A stretch of 36,621 nt of DNA from an uncultured Lachnospiraceae bacterium (GTDB lineage Bacteria > Bacillota > Clostridia > Lachnospirales > Lachnospiraceae). A model generated the notes under the pieces. It made no database searches. It worked only from the letters and a program-made list of their open reading frames with translations, and was not told the DNA's origin. Below, piece after piece: positions 14,518 to 22,482 of this stretch. A program made the translations under genes and the position numbers. The stretch lies in contig CARUOB010000009.1 in NCBI GenBank assembly GCA_949076555.1, positions 11,841 to 48,461 on the forward strand, in the 5' to 3' direction. Numbering within the stretch: the stretch's first letter is position 1; every line of letters begins with the position of its first letter.

Positions 14518-15803
14518 CAATCATATATAATTTTTTTGAGACGAACGGATATGTATTTGAAATTTTGATAGCGGTCTTTTTCTTCTGTGGCTGGATGGAT
14601 AAAAGGCCGCGCTTCTTTTTGCGGGCATGTCTTGCCGGAGCGGTACTTCTTCTTGTGTCCATGTTATGGACATGGATTCCCTTTGATAACGAGTGGATGA
14701 AAAGCATACGGACAATCCTGTTTTTCTTTATGTGTGTGGGCGCCGTAAAAAACTGCTTTGAGGGGCCGCTTCGACAGGCGGTCTTTTACGTGACGGCGGC
14801 GGGAGCCGCGCAGCATCTTTCATTCCGCATGTCGCGGACGATTCTGACGGTGGGCAGTCTGTATTTGAAACTGCCGGACAGGTACGTGATCCTCGGCTAT
14901 CCGGTTCTCTCTGTCGTTTTTGTATTGATCTGTTATCTGACTTTTGGCAGAGTGCTGCGGAAGAAAGATGTAAAGTACATGACCGGTTCCCAGACGGTTC
15001 TTTCTCTGTTAGTCGGGATGCAGATTTGTACAAATGTGCTGCAAAATCTGTTTGATAAATTCAGTGCGGGCAGTGATTTTCGGGTTTATATCATATACAG
15101 CCTGTTTGATATGATAAGCTGTCTGTTCCTGCTTGCCTTACAGTGTGAGATCACGAGAAGGGAGAACGAGCAGCATAACGGCGAAATACTAAAGCATATT
15201 TTATATCAGCAGAAGCAGCAGATGGAGAGTTCGAAAGAGAACATAGAACTAATCAATATCAAATGCCACGATATTAAAAATCAGATTGCCATGCTCGGAA
15301 ACCGGGTGCCGCAGGAAGAGATACGGGAACTGGAACGGGCGGTCAATATTTATGATATGGCGTTTAAGACCGGCAATGAGGCGCTGGACGTGCTCATGGT
15401 AGAGAAGCTGATGGTGTGTGAGAGCAAAAATATCAGGCTTGACTGTATGACAGAGGGAGAATGGCTTTCCTTTATGAAGCAGTCGGATATTTATTCTCTC
15501 TTCGGCAATGCGGTGGATAACGCCATCGAAGCAGTAGAGAAACTGGCGGACGATGAACGGCGTTATATCAGTGTAAGGGTGCGAAAAGAAAAGGGCATGT
15601 TAGTAGTCCATTTTGAAAATTATTATGAGGGGATGCTTACTTTTGCGAAGGATCTGCCCCAGACAACGAAGGAGGATAAGAGGTATCACGGTTTTGGCAT
15701 GAAGAGTATCCGCATGATTGTGGAGAAGTATCAGGGGCACTTTTCAGTCAGAGCACAGGACGGTGTTTTTACATTAAATATTTTGTTTCCCATTTTCGGG
15801 TAG
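14514..15803 (+). CDS. Multi-TM sensor histidine kinase with GHKL ATPase, pair 2
   Basis: The 429-residue protein has about six membrane segments in the first 210 residues, then the dimerisation/phospho-acceptor helix IKCHDIKNQIAML with H252. The ATP-binding domain carries the N-box NAVDNAIEAVEKL and a G-box in HGFGMKSIRMIVEKYQGHF. The start overlaps the regulator's stop by 4 bp. The architecture is AgrC-like, implying a small extracellular ligand, possibly a peptide or a sugar-derived cue given the downstream genes; this is inference from position only. Confidence 0.92.
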   Translation: MTIIYNFFETNGYVFEILIAVFFFCGWMDKRPRFFLRACLAGAVLLLVSMLWTWIPFDNEWMKSIRTILFFFMCVGAVKNCFEGPLRQAVFYVTAAGAAQHLSFRMSRTILTVGSLYLKLPDRYVILGYPVLSVVFVLICYLTFGRVLRKKDVKYMTGSQTVLSLLVGMQICTNVLQNLFDKFSAGSDFRVYIIYSLFDMISCLFLLALQCEITRRENEQHNGEILKHILYQQKQQMESSKENIELINIKCHDIKNQIAMLGNRVPQEEIRELERAVNIYDMAFKTGNEALDVLMVEKLMVCESKNIRLDCMTEGEWLSFMKQSDIYSLFGNAVDNAIEAVEKLADDERRYISVRVRKEKGMLVVHFENYYEGMLTFAKDLPQTTKEDKRYHGFGMKSIRMIVEKYQGHFSVRAQDGVFTLNILFPIFG

Positions 15804-15826
15804 CAGCATTTTAGGTTTGAAAAATT

Positions 15827-15874
15827 ACAGTTTGGGAAAGATTTCTTGTCGCGCAAAAAGAAAACTGATATGGT
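15827..15874 (+). promoter_or_regulatory. Candidate promoter of the glycosidase operon
   Basis: A weak promoter TTGTCG (15846-15851), 17 bp, TATGGT (15869-15874) lies in the 105-bp gap before the first GH3 gene. ACAGTTTGG (15827-15835), resembling one half of an AgrA/LytTR direct-repeat site, lies 10 bp upstream of the -35. A second half-site at the expected distance was not found. Confidence 0.35.
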
Positions 15875-15908
15875 GGCTGCATAAAAAAGAAGGATGGAGG
15901 AGAAAGAC

Positions 15909-18900
15909 ATGTTCAAAAAAACTAACGTTTGGCGTGGTATGTCTTTTGTATGTGCGCTGTTTCTAACCATTTCAGTTATGGCGGCTAACATATTGGAGAT
16001 TTACCGCACATCGGTTGACGCGTTTGTGGGAACGCGCAGCCAGAAGACCGTGACGGAGGAGTCGGAGGACGGCGAGAGCGCATGGACTTACCAGTCCAAA
16101 TTTAAGACGGCGAAGGAAGCCTATGAAGGGTTCCGGGAACTGGCAGTACGGACATCGCAGGAGACATATACATTGTTGAAAAATGAAAATAACGCCCTTC
16201 CGATTTCCGATACGGCGAAGATTACGATGTTCGGTGTGAGAAGCTATGCGCCGGTATACGGAAACAACGGTGGCAGTGTTCCGGACGGTAAATCGACAGT
16301 ACAGATTTTTGACGCGTTTGCGGAGAGAGGATTTCAGATCAATCCGTCCATGCTGAATGCCTATGCGGCGTTTTTTGCGGACAAGGAGTGGACGGTGCCG
16401 CAGTTTGGCGGCGGTATTCTTCCGGCCTATGAGGCGCTCAGCGCCTATGACGATCCGAATGAACTGACGCTGGACGAGCTTCGCAAATTGAATCCCGATT
16501 TTGATAAGGACTATGCTTCTTACAATGACGCGGCGATCGTAGTAGTCGGACGAATCGGCGGCGAGAACGGAAATGGGTATTATCCGGGGGAAGAAGGACG
16601 CGCGTCCGGTGTGGAAACCGTGACCGGCAATATCCTGAGTTTAAGCAGGGAAGAGATGGCGATGATCGAGGAAGCGAAGGCGAACTTCGATAAGGTGATC
16701 GTGCTGGTGAATGCCACCAACCAGATGGAAATCGCGAATCTGGAGGAGGACCCTGACATTGACGCCATTCTCTGGATCGGGTATCCGGGGGCTTATGGTT
16801 TTTACGGCGTGGCGGATGTACTCAACGGTACGGTATCCCCTTCCGGGCATCTGGGAGACAACTTTGCAAAGAACAGCGCGCTTGCGCCTGCAATGAAAAA
16901 TTATGGAAATATTCCGTGGGCCAATGCAGCGGATTTCTCCGAGGCGGCAAACGTAAATTCTTATCTGGTGGAGGCCGAGGGCATTTACACGGGATATCGT
17001 TATTATGAGACGCGTTATGCGGATATCGTGCTCGGAAACGGCGGCAGTGAGGCGGCGGCGGGAACATATGCCAATGCGGACGGAACGGCGGCACAGGCGG
17101 ACGGTACGTGGGAGTATGCCAACGAGGTGGTATATCCGTTTGGCCATGGCCTGTCCTACACGAATTTTGAGCAGACATTGGATAAAGTAGAGATTTCCAA
17201 GGACAAGAAGACGGCAACAGTAAGTGTGACAACGAAAAACAGCGGGGATGTGGCAGGCAGAGCATTGGTACAGCTTTACGCGCAGGCGCCCTATACGGAT
17301 TATGACAGGCAGTATCATATCGAGAAGGCGGCTGTACAATTGATGGATTTTGAGAAGACGAATCTGCTTGCGCCGGGGGAAAGCCAGACTATTACCATGG
17401 AAGTGGATATGGCAAACCTTGCAAGCTACGACTCGCAGAACGCGAAAACATTTATTGTAGATCCGGGCGATTACTATTTTTCCATCGGTGACGATGCCCA
17501 TGACGCGTTAAATAATATTCTTTCGGCACAGGGTAAAACTGTGGCTGACGGTATGACGGCGGAAGGTAACGCGGACAAAAGCTATAAGTGGAATTGGGAT
17601 GGAGAAGTGGATGCGGATACATTCTCGATCAGCAAGGCAGGGGTACAGATTACCAATGCTCTTTCGGAAGGGGATTATGCGACAGACCTGAATGTGTTTA
17701 TACCGGACACGGTTACTTATCTTTCCAGAAGCGACTGGAACGGAACCTTCCCGAAAACATATGAGGGACTTTCGGCAAACGAAGAGCTTTCCAGATTGTT
17801 GAATAATGATTTCATAGAGTTAAAGACCGGAGAGGACACTTCGGATATTGTATTCGGTGACACGAGCAGCAAATTGACCATCAATGATCTGAAGGGTGCC
17901 GATTTTGACGATCCCCGTTGGGATGAACTGACAAGCAAGGTTACAATCGATGAATTTTTAAACTTTGCGGCGAATGCTTTTCACAATATTGCGGCGATTG
18001 AGTCGGTGGGACTTCCGCAGTATGCGGCGGATGACGGCCCCAACGGTTCCGACTCCCATTATCTGACGGAGGGCGGATATCAGGGCGTACCTTACGCGGA
18101 TGCGGCGGAATATGATTATGGAACACGTGTAGGTCCTACGCCGCAGAACATCGCTTATAGCTGGAACAAAGAACTGGCCTATGAAAACGGCGAGGTGACG
18201 TTAGGTGAGAGCACGCTGGTATTGAATCTTCCCATTATCATCGGACCGGGCATGAACATTCATCGTCATGCGTACAACAGCCGTGGCGCGGAATACTATT
18301 CGGAAGATCCGATTCTTACAGGGTATATCGGAAGCGCGGTTGTGCAGGGTGCACAGTCAAAGGGAACGCTTGTCAATATCAAACATGCGGCATTTAACGA
18401 TCAGGAGATCAACCGATCGGGTATTGCCATATTTATGAATGAACAGAAGGCGCGTGAGCTGGAGCTTCGCGGCTTACAGCAGGCTTTTGAGGCGAACGGC
18501 AAACCGGCGGCATTCCGGGAGGATGAAAGCCGGACAGATACATATACGGAGGGCGCGCTTGGCGTGATGTCTTCTTATAACAGGATCGGTGCAGTGCCGC
18601 CCAGCGCAAACAGAGGCGTTCAGGTACAGATCATGCGCAACGAGTGGGATTTCAATGGCTATAATGTAACGGATTTCACGGGCGTAGCGTTAAAAGCATC
18701 TCCCAAGGAGTCGATCATGGCGGGTACAACGGCATTTTGCGGATTTGGCGTTTCCGAGGAGATCACCTACTGGAACAGTGAGGCGCTACGCGGCGACAGG
18801 CAGATGGCGCAGGCGATCAAGGAAGATATTCATTATCTGCTCTATGCTTTGTCGCGCAGTGCGGCTATGAACGGCGTGAATTCGACGACACATACGGTAA

Positions 18901-19034
18901 ATGTCATGACATGGTGGCGTATCCTTTACATTGTGTGCATTGCGGTATTCGGACTGACTATGGTATTTTGCGGTGTCTGCTATGGAATGGGCAGACGAAA
19001 AGAGACAGCGCCGAAAACCGGGAAAGGAGCATGA
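15909..19034 (+). CDS. Membrane-anchored glycoside hydrolase family 3 enzyme with swapped domain order
   Basis: The 1041-residue protein has the GH3 domains in reverse order. An N-terminal membrane/signal segment (about 9-31) is followed by the GH3 C-terminal alpha/beta domain (about 70-380; TYTLLKNENNALPI, PGEEGRASGVETVTGN, FGHGLSYTNF), an Fn3-like domain (about 400-545), then the GH3 catalytic barrel (about 690-990; AADDGPNGSD, IGPGMNIHRHAYNSRG, NIKHAAFNDQE), with the probable nucleophile D922 in NVTDFTG. A second membrane helix (about 1000-1025) precedes a basic tail. Swapped GH3 enzymes are known from Butyrivibrio and Ruminococcus. Two anchors would hold the catalytic part outside the cell. 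GGAGG before ATG 15909 favours this start over 15894. Confidence 0.88.
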   Translation: MFKKTNVWRGMSFVCALFLTISVMAANILEIYRTSVDAFVGTRSQKTVTEESEDGESAWTYQSKFKTAKEAYEGFRELAVRTSQETYTLLKNENNALPISDTAKITMFGVRSYAPVYGNNGGSVPDGKSTVQIFDAFAERGFQINPSMLNAYAAFFADKEWTVPQFGGGILPAYEALSAYDDPNELTLDELRKLNPDFDKDYASYNDAAIVVVGRIGGENGNGYYPGEEGRASGVETVTGNILSLSREEMAMIEEAKANFDKVIVLVNATNQMEIANLEEDPDIDAILWIGYPGAYGFYGVADVLNGTVSPSGHLGDNFAKNSALAPAMKNYGNIPWANAADFSEAANVNSYLVEAEGIYTGYRYYETRYADIVLGNGGSEAAAGTYANADGTAAQADGTWEYANEVVYPFGHGLSYTNFEQTLDKVEISKDKKTATVSVTTKNSGDVAGRALVQLYAQAPYTDYDRQYHIEKAAVQLMDFEKTNLLAPGESQTITMEVDMANLASYDSQNAKTFIVDPGDYYFSIGDDAHDALNNILSAQGKTVADGMTAEGNADKSYKWNWDGEVDADTFSISKAGVQITNALSEGDYATDLNVFIPDTVTYLSRSDWNGTFPKTYEGLSANEELSRLLNNDFIELKTGEDTSDIVFGDTSSKLTINDLKGADFDDPRWDELTSKVTIDEFLNFAANAFHNIAAIESVGLPQYAADDGPNGSDSHYLTEGGYQGVPYADAAEYDYGTRVGPTPQNIAYSWNKELAYENGEVTLGESTLVLNLPIIIGPGMNIHRHAYNSRGAEYYSEDPILTGYIGSAVVQGAQSKGTLVNIKHAAFNDQEINRSGIAIFMNEQKARELELRGLQQAFEANGKPAAFREDESRTDTYTEGALGVMSSYNRIGAVPPSANRGVQVQIMRNEWDFNGYNVTDFTGVALKASPKESIMAGTTAFCGFGVSEEITYWNSEALRGDRQMAQAIKEDIHYLLYALSRSAAMNGVNSTTHTVNVMTWWRILYIVCIAVFGLTMVFCGVCYGMGRRKETAPKTGKGA

Positions 19035-19465
19035 AAACTATGATGAAAATGAAAATAACGGGGGCTAAAATTATTACACTTATCGCTGTGGCTGCCGCAC
19101 TTGTTGGGATGATTATTTATATCGTAACTTCCGTGACCGGATATCTGGCAGTTTCCGCGGTTAATCCGTGGCCGGTTATCTGTACGGTGGTATGTATGCT
19201 GCTGCTTTTGGCGGCGGTAATTATGGATGAGAAACTATCACCGCTTACGACTGATTTGATGATGGCGGCAGGATTTGTCATGCTGCTCGTAAGTTTTTAC
19301 TTTTTCGTGATGGGAAGAGTGAGTCTGGCGGCAGATGTATATTTTATTCCGGTAAATTATCCGGAGGCGGAAGCGACAGCGCTGCACGTTTCTATAGTGG
19401 GCGTGGTATTTTATCTGATCTCATTGATTATGCTGATTGCGGACGGATTTCAGAAGAAAGCATAG
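19031..19465 (+). CDS. Four-TM small membrane protein in the glycosidase operon
   Basis: The 144-residue protein has four predicted membrane helices (about 12-34, 47-65, 75-95, 117-138) and short loops; the third loop carries RVSLAADVYFIPVNYPEAEA. I do not recognise a family. Its ATG overlaps the stop of the GH3 gene by 4 bp, with GGAAAGGAG upstream, so it is translationally coupled to that anchored enzyme and may associate with it in the membrane. GH2 follows 12 bp downstream. Confidence 0.82.
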   Translation: MKTMMKMKITGAKIITLIAVAAALVGMIIYIVTSVTGYLAVSAVNPWPVICTVVCMLLLLAAVIMDEKLSPLTTDLMMAAGFVMLLVSFYFFVMGRVSLAADVYFIPVNYPEAEATALHVSIVGVVFYLISLIMLIADGFQKKA

Positions 19466-19477
19466 AGGAGTGGAAGG

Positions 19478-21910
19478 ATGAGGAAAGTTCCGTTTCATAC
19501 AGGATGGACATGCAGGCATGTCAATGAAGAGGGGGCGGCGTCGGTTACGCTGCCCCATGACGCCATGTTCGCCGAGAAGCGCACGGAAACGGCGGCAGGC
19601 GGAACCAATACAGGCTGGTACGAAGGGTTTGACTACGAATATGAAAAACATTTTCTGCCGGATGAGTCCTATCAGGGGAAAACCGTGATTCTGGAGTTCG
19701 AGGGGGTATATCGGAAAGCGGAAGTCTGGATCGGTGACAAACAGGCGGCATTCCGGCCTTACGGTTACACGAACTTTTATGTGGATCTGACGCCTTATCT
19801 GGAAACGGGAAAGGATATCCCGATTCGTGTGATTGCGCGCAACGCGGATCAGCCGAACAGCCGGTGGTATTCGGGGGCAGGCATCTATCGGCCGGTCAAT
19901 TTGTGGGTCGGAGAGGCGGCACATATTCCGGTAAACGGCGTGCGCATCCGCACAATGTCCGTTTCGGCTTCTGGGACGGCACAGATAGAAGTTAGTGTGC
20001 GCACCAGTATGCCAGACGGCGTGAGGGCAGAGATCTTTGACCCGGACGGGAAAAAGATACTGGAGCAGGAGAAGACATCCGGTGGCAAAGAGACGGTTAT
20101 GGTGTTTGATATTCCGGGAGCACAGTTATGGAATGTGGATACGCCGAAACTGTATACGTGTAAGGCGGCATTTGGCAGGGATGTGTGTGTGGAAACGTTT
20201 GGAATCCGCACTATAAGCTGGGATCAAAACGGTTTTTGCATCAACGGGAGACGTACGATATTGCAGGGGGCCTGCATACACCACGATAACGGCCTGTTAG
20301 GGGCGGTATGCGATCCGGATGCGGTGGAGCGCAAAGTACGGATATTGAAAGAAAACGGGTATAATGCTTTGCGCAGCGCCCACAATCCCTGCTCGAAAAC
20401 ACTGCTTGACGCCTGTGACAGGCAGGGCATGTTAGTGATGGACGAGTACATAGACCATTGGTATATCCACAAGACAGAATATGATTATGTCACTTATTTT
20501 GACAAATGGTGGCGCAGGGATCTGGAGGATATGGTTGACAAAGACTACAACCATCCTTGCGTGATTATGTATTCTACGGGAAATGAAGTCAGTGAGACGG
20601 CGCAGGCAAGGGGAATCCGGCTGACAGGAGAGATGACGGATTTCCTGCACACGCTGGATGACAGTCGTCCGGTGACATGCGGGATCAATATTTTTTTCAA
20701 TTTTTTAAGCTCCATAGGTTTTGGTGTCTACAGTGACAAGAAAGCAAAAAAGGAGGCTGCAAAAGCCGAGAAGGCACTGACGAGGCAGAAGATGCAGACA
20801 GACGGACGGAGCACTCCGAAAAAGAAAAAGGCTGTCGGGAGCCAGTTTTTTAATAACTTGGCGGGACTTTTGGGCGATGAGTTTATGAAACGGGGAGCCA
20901 CACTGCACGGCTGCGATGTGAAAACGAGGGATGCTTTTGCCAATATGGATATTGCAGGATATAATTACGGCATTTACCGTTATAGGCATGATTTGAAAAA
21001 ATATCCGGAAAGACTGATTTTGGGAACGGAGACTTTCTGTAAAGATGCGTACTTGTTCCGGGAGATGGCAAAGGAAAATCCCCGTATCATAGGCGATTTT
21101 GTCTGGGCGGGAATGGATTATCTGGGAGAAGTGATGGTCGGTTCCTGGGAATATGCGGATTATGCGGCGCGCTTTGACGGCGGATGCGGATGGGTGTCTG
21201 CAGGTTCCGGACGAATCGACCTGACAGGGAAACCGCTATGTGAGATGCTCTATACAAAGGTTGCGCTGGAAAAAGAAAAAGGGCCTTTTATCGGGGTATG
21301 TCCGGTGAACCATACAGGCGACAGGCACAGCCCCTCCGCATGGAAAATGTCCAATGCGCTGGAAAGCTGGAGCTGGCGGGGATGTGAGGGGCGTAAGGCC
21401 AATGTGGAAGTCTATGCCCGTGCCCATCATGTAAAAATATTTATTAACGGTAAGGAAGCAGGCGAAAAACGACTGGAGGGAAACTGTATCGCGAGATTTT
21501 CCTGTATCTATGAGAACGGGAAGATCGAAGCGGTTTCTTACGATGCCGAGGGCAGGGAGAAGGGAAGAATATGTCTGCGGACGGCAGAGCCGGAAACGGT
21601 GCTTCTGGCAGAACCGGAGGAGAAAGAAGCGAGGGCGGGGCACTTGTGCTATATCCGGCTGCGTTATGCGGACCGGCAGGGAACCGGTAAGCCGCTTGTC
21701 ACAGATATGATACGGGTGAAGGCGGAGGGCGCCGAACTTTTGGCGCTTGGCAATGCCTGCCCTTATAATGAGAGAGGGAGCCTTACCGAAAAAACGGCTC
21801 CGTATTATGGGGAAGCGCTGGCCATTCTGCGGGCCGGAGACGGAGAAAAAATTTGCCTGAAAGCGGCAGGCGGAGAATGCAGAACTGAAATTGAAATTCC
21901 CATTTTGTAG
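19478..21910 (+). CDS. Glycoside hydrolase family 2 enzyme (beta-galactosidase/glucuronidase-like)
   Basis: The 810-residue protein has the GH2 order: jelly-roll sugar-binding domain (about 5-145), immunoglobulin-like domain (about 160-245), TIM barrel (about 248-560) and a C-terminal beta region containing KIFINGKEAGEKRL. The acid/base is probably E370 in STGNEVSE and the nucleophile E518 in ILGTETF. The HHDNGLLGA and LRSAHNPCS motifs are typical. No signal peptide, so it is probably cytoplasmic. A lysine-rich insert at about 408-468, with KKAKKEAAKAEKALTR and PKKKKAV, interrupts the barrel. The substrate cannot be assigned. GGAAGG precedes the ATG. Confidence 0.9.
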   Translation: MRKVPFHTGWTCRHVNEEGAASVTLPHDAMFAEKRTETAAGGTNTGWYEGFDYEYEKHFLPDESYQGKTVILEFEGVYRKAEVWIGDKQAAFRPYGYTNFYVDLTPYLETGKDIPIRVIARNADQPNSRWYSGAGIYRPVNLWVGEAAHIPVNGVRIRTMSVSASGTAQIEVSVRTSMPDGVRAEIFDPDGKKILEQEKTSGGKETVMVFDIPGAQLWNVDTPKLYTCKAAFGRDVCVETFGIRTISWDQNGFCINGRRTILQGACIHHDNGLLGAVCDPDAVERKVRILKENGYNALRSAHNPCSKTLLDACDRQGMLVMDEYIDHWYIHKTEYDYVTYFDKWWRRDLEDMVDKDYNHPCVIMYSTGNEVSETAQARGIRLTGEMTDFLHTLDDSRPVTCGINIFFNFLSSIGFGVYSDKKAKKEAAKAEKALTRQKMQTDGRSTPKKKKAVGSQFFNNLAGLLGDEFMKRGATLHGCDVKTRDAFANMDIAGYNYGIYRYRHDLKKYPERLILGTETFCKDAYLFREMAKENPRIIGDFVWAGMDYLGEVMVGSWEYADYAARFDGGCGWVSAGSGRIDLTGKPLCEMLYTKVALEKEKGPFIGVCPVNHTGDRHSPSAWKMSNALESWSWRGCEGRKANVEVYARAHHVKIFINGKEAGEKRLEGNCIARFSCIYENGKIEAVSYDAEGREKGRICLRTAEPETVLLAEPEEKEARAGHLCYIRLRYADRQGTGKPLVTDMIRVKAEGAELLALGNACPYNERGSLTEKTAPYYGEALAILRAGDGEKICLKAAGGECRTEIEIPIL

Positions 21911-21921
21911 GAGAGAGACTT

Positions 21922-22482
21922 ATGGAAAAGATAAAAGAGTGGTGGCAGAGTTTTGCCCCGAAACATAAGTTAATTGCGCAGTTTATTAAATTCTATGCTT
22001 TTTCTATGCTGGTGACGTTATTTCAATACCTGATTCTCACTTTTTTGCCGGGCGTTTTTTATCGGTTTACAGATTGGTGTGAAATGCCCTGCCAACTGGT
22101 CCACCTTGCGTTTGGACTGGTGGATACCTATGTATTTAATTATCCCGTGACCGGGGATGCAACGGGAGGCATGGGATATTTCGCGGCTTTTGCGATCACC
22201 TTGTTTCTGGCGCAGTGCATCAATTTCCCGATGCAGAGAAATATCACGTTTCACTCAGAGGGAAATATCTATTATCAGATCATGTGGTACGCGATTGCCT
22301 TCGTGTTGATTACGGTGACGTGCAGTTTTCTGATGGGATTGTATGTGCCTGTCTGCCGGAGATTTTTTCCGCCTGCTGTCTATAATATTTTGATTACAGT
22401 CATTAACGGCGGCGTGCAGATGGTGATTTATTTCCCGATTTACAAAATTATATTTCCGGAGGGCGAGGAAAAGCAGGGATGA
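21922..22482 (+). CDS. GtrA-like four-TM membrane protein
   Basis: The 186-residue polytopic protein has four membrane helices and the loop motif NFPMQRNITFHS, which matches the NFxxxRxxTF signature of the GtrA/DPMS-like family. Members of that family are linked to translocation or handling of polyprenyl-phosphate-linked sugars in glycan modification. Between the first two helices is an unusually long loop with FYRFTDWCEMPCQL. GGAGAGAG precedes the start. The gene lies 11 bp after GH2 and overlaps the following GH3 gene by 4 bp, so it is an integral operon member. A GtrA-type protein among glycosidases is uncommon. Confidence 0.75.
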   Translation: MEKIKEWWQSFAPKHKLIAQFIKFYAFSMLVTLFQYLILTFLPGVFYRFTDWCEMPCQLVHLAFGLVDTYVFNYPVTGDATGGMGYFAAFAITLFLAQCINFPMQRNITFHSEGNIYYQIMWYAIAFVLITVTCSFLMGLYVPVCRRFFPPAVYNILITVINGGVQMVIYFPIYKIIFPEGEEKQG

